Origin: Quisquiliibacterium sp.
GTDB taxonomy: Bacteria > Pseudomonadota > Gammaproteobacteria > Burkholderiales > Burkholderiaceae_E
Assembly: GCA_030830765.1 (NCBI GenBank)
Contig: JAURMJ010000046.1
Location: 1-6,644, forward strand
Direction of reading: 5' to 3'
Length of the DNA stretch: 6,644 bases
Shown here piece by piece: positions 1 to 5,892 of the stretch (its first letter is position 1; each line of letters begins with the position of its first letter). The notes under the pieces were generated by a model that worked only from the letters and a program-made list of their open reading frames with translations, did not search any database and had not been told where the DNA came from. Made by a program: the position numbers and the translations under genes.

Positions 1-151
1 CCAGGATGACGCCCAGCACGAGCGGGAAATAGCCGGGCCCCATCCGGGCTGCCGTGCCTAGTTCGTAGCTGGTCGAGCCCACCGCAAAGATTGCGCCGAA
101 GCCGAAAAACATCACCCCTGCCCAGAGGTCCCGGTGATTGCGGATCTGCAT
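1..151 (-). CDS. Tripartite tricarboxylate transporter TctB family protein (N-terminal part, cut by window edge)
   Basis: The first 50 codons of a minus-strand gene are visible; the rest lies left of the window. The protein begins MQIRNHRDLWAGVMFFGFGA and continues through a hydrophobic segment (about residues 9-25) to a T-A-A-R-M-G-P-G-Y-F-P motif at residues 33-43. The start of the next membrane segment follows. An N-terminal membrane helix followed by G-T-A-x-x-M-G-P-G-Y-F-P is characteristic of TctB (DUF1468), the small four-helix inner-membrane subunit of tripartite tricarboxylate transporters. TctB works with the large membrane protein TctA and a periplasmic binding protein TctC to import carboxylates. 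The start at 149-151 is supported by a strong GGGAGGG ribosome binding site 7 bases upstream. The CoA-transferase gene lies upstream on the same strand, 193 bases away, so the two may be functionally linked. The substrate is unknown. Family members are usually about 150-170 residues, so roughly two thirds is missing. Confidence 0.85.
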   Translation of the reverse strand, partial: MQIRNHRDLWAGVMFFGFGAIFAVGSTSYELGTAARMGPGYFPLVLGVIL

Positions 152-158
152 GAACTGT

Positions 159-165
159 CCCTCCC
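159..165 (-). promoter_or_regulatory. Ribosome binding site of the tctB-like gene
   Basis: On the minus strand this reads GGGAGGG, ending 7 bases before the ATG at 151-149. It is the clearest Shine-Dalgarno in the window and fixes the tctB start. It contrasts with the weak or absent sites before the CoA-transferase, alaS and nitroreductase genes. Confidence 0.75.
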
Positions 166-312
166 TGGTCCGTGATGGCACCGCTCATCTGTTACATCAA
201 TCGACGGCTCTGGCGGCCGTTCATGCCCGGTGTCTCGCATAGTCGAAATTGACCATGCTCGTCGGGCGGTGCGCGATTATGATGGCGAAGCCTTGGCCAG
301 CCAACCGACGAA

Positions 313-337
313 AGCCTGTCGCCCGTCGCAACAGGCT
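313..337 (-). other. Inverted repeat just downstream of the CoA-transferase gene
   Basis: The arms AGCCTGT (313-319) and ACAGGCT (331-337) form a perfect 7-bp inverted repeat with an 11-base loop. It begins 7 bases beyond the stop codon of the minus-strand CoA-transferase gene. On the transcript the stem is followed by UUCG, not a U-run, so it is a poor intrinsic terminator. It could be a 3' stabilising or processing hairpin between the CoA-transferase and tctB. The rest of 152-344 shows no convincing gene or promoter to me. Confidence 0.3.
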
Positions 338-344
338 GCAACTT

Positions 345-1571
345 TCATTGCCCGGAATTTCTCCCCTTCAGTGCCTCGATCTGGGCATCGTCATAGCCGA
401 GCAGTTCGGACAACACGCTGCGGGTGTGTTCGCCCAGGCGCGGCGGCGGCAGCTTGTACTGAACCGGTGTGCCCGAGAACTTCATTGGGCTGCCGACCAG
501 CTTGATCGGGCCGCTATCCTCGCGCTCGATGTCGACGCGCAGACCGCGCGCGACCACCTGCGGATTCCGGAAAACCTGTGCCAGATCGTTGATCGGACCG
601 CAGGGTACGCTGGCCGCCTCCAGCTCGCTGATCCATTGCTCGCTGGTTTTGGTGGCAACCATCTCGGAGAGCAGCGGGATCAACTGGTCTCGGTTGTTGA
701 TCCGATCGCGCACCCTGAGGAACCGCGGATCAGTCACCAGCTCAGGGCGACCGCCTGTTTCGCAGAAGCGCCGGAATTGCTCATCGTTGCCAACGGCAAT
801 GATGATCCAGCCATCCGCAGCCTTGAAGGTCTGGTAGGGCACCAGATTCGGGTGGGCGTTGCCCCAGCGGCGCGGCGGTTGCCCACTGACCAGGTAGTTG
901 GTATTCATGTTGGCCATCATGGCGACCTGCACGTCGAGCAGCGCCATGTCGATGTACTGACCCTCGCCGGTGCGCTGGCGATGGAACAGCGCTGCCAGGA
1001 TTGCCTGTGTCGAATACATGCCGGTCATCAGATCGGCGACGGCCACCCCGACCTTCTGCGGACCGCCGCCCGGCTGATCATCGGCCTCGCCGGTGACGGA
1101 CATCAGGCCGCCCATGGCCTGGATGATGAAGTCATAACCGGGGCGATGAGCCCAGGGACCAGTCTGGCCAAATCCAGTCACCGAGCAGTACACCAGACCC
1201 GGATTGATCTGACGCAGGCTTTCGTAGTCCAAGCCGTACTTCTTCAGTTGCCCGACCTTGTAGTTTTCCAGGACCACGTCGCTGAGCTTGGCCAGCTCGC
1301 GAATCGCCTGCTGGCCGGCCGCGCTGCTGATGTCGATCGTCACGGACTTCTTGCCACGGTTGGCGGCCAGATAGTAGGCCGAGGAGTCGGTGTCCTGACC
1401 CGCGTGGTCTTTCAGAAAAGGCGGTCCCCAGCCTCGCGTATCGTCACCTGCCCCAGGGCGTTCAACCTTGATGACTTCGGCGCCCAGGTCGGCGAGATTC
1501 TGCGCACACCAGGGGCCGGCAAGCACGCGGGAGAGGTCCAGAACGCGGATACCTTCAAGAGCTGTCGTCAT
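345..1571 (-). CDS. CaiB/BaiF family (family III) CoA-transferase
   Basis: A complete 408-residue protein, close to the usual 390-420 residues of family III CoA-transferases. These cytoplasmic enzymes move coenzyme A from an acyl-CoA donor such as succinyl-CoA to a free carboxylic acid. The N-terminus (residues 7-38, G-I-R-V-L-D-L-S-R-V-L-A-G-P through A-E-V-I-K-V-E) is the classic CoA-binding Rossmann-like start. N71-R-G-K-K-S matches the family N-R-x-K-x-S motif. G133-F-G-Q-T-G-P and the following R-P-G-Y-D are also typical. Asp180 in V-A-D-L-M-T-G aligns with the catalytic aspartate of formyl-CoA transferase. V322-P-C-G-P-I-N-D is the conserved C-terminal-domain motif. The ATG at 1571 is firm: an in-frame stop lies four codons upstream and the N-terminus fits the family, yet no Shine-Dalgarno is visible. 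The gene is divergent from alaS and lies upstream of tctB, which suggests activation of an imported carboxylate. The substrate cannot be assigned; glutarate-type or aromatic acids are possible. Confidence 0.93.
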   Translation of the reverse strand: MTTALEGIRVLDLSRVLAGPWCAQNLADLGAEVIKVERPGAGDDTRGWGPPFLKDHAGQDTDSSAYYLAANRGKKSVTIDISSAAGQQAIRELAKLSDVVLENYKVGQLKKYGLDYESLRQINPGLVYCSVTGFGQTGPWAHRPGYDFIIQAMGGLMSVTGEADDQPGGGPQKVGVAVADLMTGMYSTQAILAALFHRQRTGEGQYIDMALLDVQVAMMANMNTNYLVSGQPPRRWGNAHPNLVPYQTFKAADGWIIIAVGNDEQFRRFCETGGRPELVTDPRFLRVRDRINNRDQLIPLLSEMVATKTSEQWISELEAASVPCGPINDLAQVFRNPQVVARGLRVDIEREDSGPIKLVGSPMKFSGTPVQYKLPPPRLGEHTRSVLSELLGYDDAQIEALKGRNSGQ

Positions 1572-1576
1572 GATTT

Positions 1577-1596
1577 CAGGGAGTCAGTCAGGGAGT
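1577..1596 (-). repeat. Tandem direct repeat before the CoA-transferase start
   Basis: CAGGGAGT occurs at 1577-1584 and again at 1589-1596, separated by CAGT, giving a 12-base period. On the coding strand the copies read ACTCCCTG and end 5 bases before the ATG at 1571. The region where a ribosome binding site would lie is therefore pyrimidine-rich and shows no Shine-Dalgarno. It may be a regulator-binding repeat or chance. Confidence 0.45.
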
Positions 1597-1697
1597 TCGT
1601 GGGAAATTTTCAATCTCGTGCATTGTCCGCCGAATACCCCGGCTGCGGGAGGCGCACAGTCGCAGGGCGGAACCAGGTGGGGATTGCTGGCGGGAAG

Positions 1698-1769
1698 TTA
1701 CACGATTTGTAGGGTCATTTCGCCCGACCTTTTCGGTAAAATCGAAAATTCCGCCGAAAAATCGTGCAA
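1698..1769. repeat. Nested inverted repeats in the alaS upstream region
   Basis: The outer arms are TTACACGATTT (1698-1708) and AAATCGTGCAA (1759-1769), complementary at 10 of 11 positions, with 8 continuous pairs (1701-1708 with 1759-1766). Nested inside are TTTTCGG (1730-1736) and CCGAAAA (1754-1760). TTTTCG (1730-1735) can alternatively pair with CGAAAA (1743-1748). The -10-like TAAAAT lies between the inner arms. In E. coli, AlaRS is known to bind a palindromic sequence near the alaS start site and repress its own transcription. Whether this is the equivalent is inference. Confidence 0.5.
1737..1742 (+). promoter_or_regulatory. Possible -10 element for alaS
   Basis: TAAAAT matches the sigma-70 consensus TATAAT at 5 of 6 positions and lies in the only clearly AT-rich part of the spacer, 44 bases before the alaS ATG. 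No good -35 hexamer is found at 16-18 bases upstream, so the call is tentative. A start near 1749-1750 would give a leader of about 37 bases. Confidence 0.35.
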
Positions 1770-1786
1770 TTCAATCAGGCCGAACA

Positions 1787-4405
1787 ATGAAGTCCGCCGA
1801 GATCCGCGAAAAGTTCCTGAAGTTCTTTGAATCCAAAGGTCACACCATCGTTGCGTCCAGTCCGCTTGTGCCTGGCAACGATCCGACCCTGCTGTTCACC
1901 AACAGCGGCATGGTGCAGTTCAAGGATGTGTTTCTTGGCAAGGAGCAGCGTGCCTATCGCCGTGCCACAACCTCGCAGCGCTCTGTGCGTGCTGGCGGCA
2001 AGCACAACGACCTCGAAAACGTCGGTTACACGGCGCGGCATCACACCTTCTTCGAGATGCTGGGCAACTTTTCGTTTGGCGATTACTTCAAGCGGGATGC
2101 AATCACCTACGCCTGGCAGTTGCTGACCGATGTCTATCGCCTGCCGGCAGACCGCCTCTGGGTCACCGTCTACGCGGAGGATGATGAGGCCTTTGGCATT
2201 TGGGCTGATGAGGTGGGCGTCCCCCCCGAGCGCATCGTGCGCATCGGCGACAACAAGGGTGCGCGCTACGCCTCGGACAACTTCTGGCAGATGGCCGACA
2301 CCGGCCCCTGTGGCCCGTGTTCTGAGATCTTCTACGATCACGGCCCCGAGGTGGCTGGTGGTCCGCCGGGAAGCCCGGATGAGGACGGAGATCGCTACAT
2401 CGAGATCTGGAATCTCGTGTTCATGCAGTTCGAGCGTGACGAGGCCGGCACGCTGACGCCGCTGCCCAAACCCTGCGTCGACACAGGCATGGGCCTGGAG
2501 CGCCTGGCTGCTGTGCTTCAGCATGTGCACAGCAACTACGAAATTGACCTCTTTCAGGATCTGATCCGGGCCGCAGCACGCGAGACCGGGATCACCGATC
2601 TTTCGCTGCCATCGCTGCGGGTCATCGCAGACCACATTCGAGCCTGCGCCTTTCTGATCGTCGACGGAGTCATTCCGGGGAACGAAGGGCGCGGCTATGT
2701 ACTGCGCCGGATTATTCGCCGCGCGCTGCGCCACGGGTACAAGCTTGGCTGCAAGCGGGCGTTCTTCAATCGACTGGTCGAGGATCTTGATGCCGCGATG
2801 GGTGCGGCCTATCCGGAGCTGACTGCCGTCAAGGCACGCGTGGCCGATGTGCTGCGTCTTGAAGAAGAGCGCTTCGGTGAGACCCTCGAGCATGGCATGG
2901 CCATTCTCGAGACCGCACTGGCCGACGGCACGAAAACCCTGGATGGCGAAACCGCATTCAAGCTTTATGACACCTATGGATTCCCGCTTGATCTGACGGC
3001 GGATGTCTGCCGCGAACGCGGTGTCGCGGTCGACGAGGCGGGCTTTGAGGTGGCGATGCGCCACCAGCGAGAGCAGGCGCGTGCGGCTGGCAAGTTCCGC
3101 GCCGGCGAGTCGCTTTCCTATGATGGCGTGCGCACCGAGTTCATCGGCTACGACACGCTCGATGGCGATGCCCGAGTCACCGGTCTGTACGTGGGCGGCA
3201 GTGCCGTCGATCAGATCAGTGCAGGTCAGGATGCGATCGTTGTACTGGACACCACACCGTTCTACGCCGAGTCGGGCGGTCAGGTCGGTGATGCCGGCAT
3301 CTTACGCGTTGGCAAGGGTGGCGAGGTGCTCTTTGAGGTGCGCGATACGCTGAAAATCCAGGCTGAAGTGTTCGGTCATCATGGTCGTCTGTTGCGTGGC
3401 GAGTTGCGCCTCGGCGAGAAGCTGCACGCGCAAGTCGATCTGGCGCGCCGTTCCAGGACCATCCGTAACCACTCGGCCACGCACCTGATGCACAAAGCCT
3501 TGCGTGAGGTTCTGGGCTCGCATGTCCAGCAGAAGGGCTCGCTGGTTGATCCGGACAAGACGCGGTTTGACTTCAGCCACGATTCCGCGCTTAGCGCTGA
3601 GCAGATCCGCGCCGTTGAGGAAATCGTCAATCGCGAGATCCTTGCCAATGCAGCCACTCAGGCGCGCGTGATGGCGTTTGACGACGCGGTCAAGGGCGGC
3701 GCGATGGCGCTGTTCGGCGAGAAGTACGGTGATTCGGTGCGCGTACTGGACATTGGTTTTTCCCGCGAGTTGTGCGGTGGAACCCACGTGACGCGCACTG
3801 GTGATATCGGCCTGTTCAAAGTGGTTGCCGAAGGCGGTGTTGCGGCAGGTATCCGCCGGATCGAGGCTGTGACCGGTGACAATGCGCTGAGCTGGGTGCA
3901 ACGCCTGTCGGCCAGCCTGGGAGAAGCCGCTGCGGCGGTCAAGGCTCCACCGTCGGAGCTCACTCAGAAGATCGAGCAGATGCTTGACCATGCAAAGTCC
4001 CTGGAAAAGGAACTCGCTCGTCTGAAGTCCAAGCTTGCCTCCTCCCAGGGCGATGATCTGGCTGCGCAGGCTGTCGACATCAACGGCATCAAGGTCCTGG
4101 CGGCCGCGCTGGAAGGCGCTGACGTCAAGACGTTGCGCGAGACCATGGACAAACTCAAGGACAAGCTCAAGACGGCCGCCGTGGTATTGGCGGCGGTCGA
4201 TGGCGGCAGGGTCAGCCTGATCGCCGGGGTGACCGCCGATGCGACAGCGCGCGTCAAAGCCGGAGAACTGGTCAATTTTGTAGCGCAGCAGGTTGGCGGT
4301 AAAGGCGGCGGACGCCCGGATATGGCGCAGGCTGGCGGGTCCGATCCAACCGCGCTGCCGCAGGCGCTGGCGGCGGTCTCGGGGTGGGTCGCGGAGCGTG
4401 TCTGA
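1787..4405 (+). CDS. alaS: Alanyl-tRNA synthetase
   Basis: A complete 872-residue cytoplasmic enzyme, normal length for bacterial AlaRS (about 875). It charges tRNA-Ala with alanine using ATP. The class II catalytic core (about 1-245) shows motif 2 with R69 inside [16 protein letters not shown], the C175-G-P-C-S-E signature and motif 3 G234-M-G-L-E-R. The tRNA-recognition domain follows (about 250-450). The editing domain (about 460-700), which removes mischarged Ser or Gly, has the zinc ligands H562-x-x-x-H566 and C663-G-G-T-H667 intact. A helical, coiled-coil-like linker (about 725-755) precedes the C-Ala domain with the glycine-rich G838[13 protein letters not shown]. The ATG at 1787 fits the family N-terminus (M-K-S-A-E-I-R-x-K-F-L). 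Its ribosome binding site is weak (AGG at 1777-1779). The N-terminal wording is closest to Burkholderiales AlaRS as I recall it. No truncation or insertion is seen. An MFS gene follows, possibly in the same transcript. Confidence 0.98.
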   Translation: MKSAEIREKFLKFFESKGHTIVASSPLVPGNDPTLLFTNSGMVQFKDVFLGKEQRAYRRATTSQRSVRAGGKHNDLENVGYTARHHTFFEMLGNFSFGDYFKRDAITYAWQLLTDVYRLPADRLWVTVYAEDDEAFGIWADEVGVPPERIVRIGDNKGARYASDNFWQMADTGPCGPCSEIFYDHGPEVAGGPPGSPDEDGDRYIEIWNLVFMQFERDEAGTLTPLPKPCVDTGMGLERLAAVLQHVHSNYEIDLFQDLIRAAARETGITDLSLPSLRVIADHIRACAFLIVDGVIPGNEGRGYVLRRIIRRALRHGYKLGCKRAFFNRLVEDLDAAMGAAYPELTAVKARVADVLRLEEERFGETLEHGMAILETALADGTKTLDGETAFKLYDTYGFPLDLTADVCRERGVAVDEAGFEVAMRHQREQARAAGKFRAGESLSYDGVRTEFIGYDTLDGDARVTGLYVGGSAVDQISAGQDAIVVLDTTPFYAESGGQVGDAGILRVGKGGEVLFEVRDTLKIQAEVFGHHGRLLRGELRLGEKLHAQVDLARRSRTIRNHSATHLMHKALREVLGSHVQQKGSLVDPDKTRFDFSHDSALSAEQIRAVEEIVNREILANAATQARVMAFDDAVKGGAMALFGEKYGDSVRVLDIGFSRELCGGTHVTRTGDIGLFKVVAEGGVAAGIRRIEAVTGDNALSWVQRLSASLGEAAAAVKAPPSELTQKIEQMLDHAKSLEKELARLKSKLASSQGDDLAAQAVDINGIKVLAAALEGADVKTLRETMDKLKDKLKTAAVVLAAVDGGRVSLIAGVTADATARVKAGELVNFVAQQVGGKGGGRPDMAQAGGSDPTALPQALAAVSGWVAERV

Positions 4406-4446
4406 GTCCGGCCTCTGCCCAGTGCGGGCCTCGCGCTGATTCGGAC

Positions 4447-4462
4447 TGGAGACTGATCCCTG
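4447..4462 (+). promoter_or_regulatory. Shine-Dalgarno-like TGGAG with a CTG codon in frame with the MFS gene
   Basis: TGGAG at 4447-4451 is followed after 8 bases by a CTG codon at 4460, in frame with the MFS gene. No ATG, GTG or TTG lies at a suitable distance from this site. From 4460 the frame stays open and encodes a hydrophilic tail with three lysines before the first membrane helix, which is plausible coding sequence. It may be a rare CTG start or a chance match. Confidence 0.35.
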
Positions 4463-4488
4463 CCCGACCCAGACCCCACTGCGAAGAA

Positions 4489-4518
4489 ATCATTGGCGCC
4501 AGACAAGGCGCCAACGAT
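4489..4518 (+). repeat. Strong hairpin across the MFS gene start region
   Basis: TTGGCGCC (4493-4500) and GGCGCCAA (4507-4514) form a perfect 8-bp stem with the 6-base loop AGACAA. After one mismatch (A4492 and C4515) three more pairs extend it to 4489-4518, giving 11 of 12 pairs. It contains the candidate TTG start (4493), the AAGG ribosome-binding-like site (4505-4508) and the first two bases of the ATG at 4517. No T-run follows, so it is not an intrinsic terminator for alaS. Confidence 0.7.
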
Positions 4519-5686
4519 GTTCATACTGATTTGCCTGTCGATGACCGGCTATGGGGCATTTGCCGCCAGCCGCGTGACGGTCTCATTGACTGCAATCGGC
4601 CTGCAGGCGCCCACCTTTGTGGTCGGACTGCTGCTCTCGCTATACGCAATGCTGCCGATGTTGTTGTCGGTCAGCATGGGCCGGTGGGTCGATCGGGTGG
4701 GCTCGCGTCGACCGATGCTGCTCGGCATGGCTGGGCTGGCCACGGCCTGTGCAATCCCGGCAAGCTTCACGACCCTGCCTGCCCTGTTTGTGAACAGTGT
4801 GTTTGCGGGAACGGGTTTCATCCTGTTTCACATCTGCATTCAGAAACTGACCGGGGAGGTCGGGACTTCGGCTGATCGGGTCCGGAATTTCGGGATGCTG
4901 TCGGTCGGCTATTCAGCGTCCGGCTTTCTTGGACCGATCTGCGCCGGCTGGCTGATTGATCATGTCGGCAGCACGCCGGGCTACTGGGCCTCGTTCGCCA
5001 TGTCGGTGGGGCTCGCCTCATTGACTTTTGCGCTGATGCAGTGGGTCTGGCGGATCGACGTACGTGGTTCGACCGAGCCGGTGTCCGGCCAGAGCAAGGG
5101 GCGCGTGCTGGACCTGTTGAAAACCCCGCAGCTGCGCAGCCTTTATGTGGCGGTTGTGATGCCTGCCTCCGCCTGGCGCCTGCAGATGTTTCTGGTGCCG
5201 GTTCAGGGATCGCAGGTCGGGCTCTCGGCCAGTCAGATCGGGTTGGTGCTTGGCGCTTTCTCAGCGGCAACCTTCGTTGTCAGGCTGGCCATGCCGATCT
5301 TTGCGCGACGCTTCAGCGAATGGCAGATGATTGGCGGTGCGCAGGCGGCAGCTGGCCTTGTCTATCTCGCATTCCCACTGGTGACCAGTCACTACGGGAT
5401 GATTGCGTTGGCCTTCCTGCTTGGTCTGGGCCTGGGGACTGGTCACCCGTCCGTGATGGCGTTATTGCACAGGGTGACCCCACCGAACCGACTGGGCGAA
5501 GCGGTGGGTCTGCGGATGGCCATGGTCAATGCCACTCAGACGACGATGCCGACAGCCTTTGGTGCGCTGGGAAGTGCGTTATCTGTCGTGCTGACCGGGT
5601 CGCTGGTGTTCGCGCCGATGTTCTGGGGTGTGGCGGTGATGCTCGGTTTCGGAAGCCATTCGGCCCTGCGGCGGCGTCACGAATGA
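4517..5686 (+). CDS. Major facilitator superfamily (MFS) transporter
   Basis: An inner-membrane secondary transporter of 389 residues from this ATG. About 12 membrane helices are visible (near residues 1-23, 33-55, 66-84, 89-109, 125-147, 155-178, 206-229, 238-262, 271-289, 293-317, 329-355 and 362-380). A hydrophilic loop at about 179-204 separates the two six-helix halves. The MFS motif A appears as G55-R-W-V-D-R-V-G-S-R-R between helices 2 and 3. The substrate is unknown; the sequence does not tell a drug exporter from a metabolite carrier. The start is uncertain. ATG 4517 has AAGG 8 bases upstream but begins directly in helix 1 and is masked by a hairpin. TTG 4493 would give 397 residues and CTG 4460, with a better ribosome site, 408. 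It lies 54-111 bases after alaS depending on the start, on the same strand with no clear terminator between, so co-transcription is likely. Confidence 0.9.
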   Translation: MFILICLSMTGYGAFAASRVTVSLTAIGLQAPTFVVGLLLSLYAMLPMLLSVSMGRWVDRVGSRRPMLLGMAGLATACAIPASFTTLPALFVNSVFAGTGFILFHICIQKLTGEVGTSADRVRNFGMLSVGYSASGFLGPICAGWLIDHVGSTPGYWASFAMSVGLASLTFALMQWVWRIDVRGSTEPVSGQSKGRVLDLLKTPQLRSLYVAVVMPASAWRLQMFLVPVQGSQVGLSASQIGLVLGAFSAATFVVRLAMPIFARRFSEWQMIGGAQAAAGLVYLAFPLVTSHYGMIALAFLLGLGLGTGHPSVMALLHRVTPPNRLGEAVGLRMAMVNATQTTMPTAFGALGSALSVVLTGSLVFAPMFWGVAVMLGFGSHSALRRRHE

Positions 5687-5783
5687 CTGGCCCGAACTGA
5701 CCGCATCCGGGGGCACATCAGCGCTGCGCGAACGAATGACCGGAGGCATGGCCGACTGTCATTCCCCAGTCTCAGGAAACAGG

Positions 5784-5812
5784 CGATCTTGATCCAGATC
5801 GGGGCAAGATCT
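5784..5812 (+). repeat. GATC-rich cluster with mutually exclusive stem-loops
   Basis: Four GATC sites start at 5785, 5791, 5797 and 5808. Three competing pairings share the same arms. CGATCT (5784-5789) pairs with AGATCG (5796-5801). GATCTTG (5785-5791) pairs with CAAGATC (5805-5811). AGATC (5796-5800) pairs with GATCT (5808-5812). It lies in the spacer between the MFS and nitroreductase genes. It could be a 3' structure of the MFS transcript, a protein-binding site or an attenuator-like leader. Confidence 0.4.
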
Positions 5813-5813
5813 T

Positions 5814-5833
5814 CCGCGATGCGGGCTTTTATT
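5814..5833 (+). terminator. Weak intrinsic-terminator-like hairpin after the MFS gene
   Basis: CCGC (5814-5817) pairs with GCGG (5821-5824) around a GAT loop, and one G-U pair can be added at the base. It is followed by GCTTTTATT. The T-rich tail is right for Rho-independent termination, but the stem is short. It is the best terminator candidate between the MFS and nitroreductase genes. Confidence 0.35.
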
Positions 5834-5878
5834 GCGTGGTGCCGTGTGGGCTTTGCCGATTTTCTGCCTGACCACCGA

Positions 5879-5884
5879 TAAAAT
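5879..5884 (+). promoter_or_regulatory. Possible -10 element directly before the nitroreductase gene
   Basis: TAAAAT matches TATAAT at 5 of 6 positions and ends 8 bases before the ATG at 5893. The nearest -35-like hexamer, TTGCCG at 5853-5858, is 20 bases upstream, longer than ideal. If used, transcription would begin at or within about two bases of the start codon, giving a leaderless message. Confidence 0.3.
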
Positions 5885-5892
5885 CCAAGGCT

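Noticed and set aside
249..283. TTGACC (249-254) with TATGAT (278-283), considered as a plus-strand promoter
   Set aside because: The spacer between the hexamers is 23 bases, far outside the working range, and there is no plus-strand gene for it to serve.
230..505. A plus-strand open frame starting in the 152-344 spacer
   Set aside because: It has a GTG start without a ribosome binding site, runs into the antisense of the CoA-transferase, and resembles no known domain. I see no sign of a degraded gene.
249..1712. A long plus-strand open frame of 487 codons opposite the CoA-transferase gene
   Set aside because: It lies almost wholly antisense to a well-supported family III CoA-transferase and resembles no family I know. 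Long antisense frames are common in GC-rich coding DNA.
1711..1733. Possible small terminator-like hairpin (GGTC with GACC followed by TTTT) upstream of alaS
   Set aside because: The stem is only 4 bp with a 9-base loop. The T's are better explained as an arm of the TTTTCGG/CCGAAAA inverted repeat.
1775..3064. A long minus-strand open frame of 429 codons opposite the first half of alaS
   Set aside because: It is fully antisense to an intact alaS with all signature motifs, and its translation has no recognisable domain.
3302..3991. A minus-strand open frame of 229 codons opposite the alaS editing domain
   Set aside because: It is a shadow of the alaS reading frame with no motif of its own.
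4405..4447. Inverted repeat AGTCCG (4405-4410) with CGGACT (4442-4447) and a small inner GCCC/GGGC stem, considered as an alaS terminator
   Set aside because: The outer arms are 31 bases apart, the inner stem is only 4 bp, and no T-run follows.
4384..4875. A plus-strand open frame overlapping the end of alaS and the start of the MFS gene
   Set aside because: It is in another frame from both genes, with a cysteine- and histidine-rich translation that resembles no protein. The MFS frame explains the same bases with membrane helices.
5736..5792. An 18-codon open frame in the MFS-nitroreductase spacer, considered as a leader peptide whose stop falls in the GATC-rich stem
   Set aside because: No ribosome binding site precedes its first ATG, and the GGAGG before its second ATG is only one base away. 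The peptide has no run of a regulatory amino acid.
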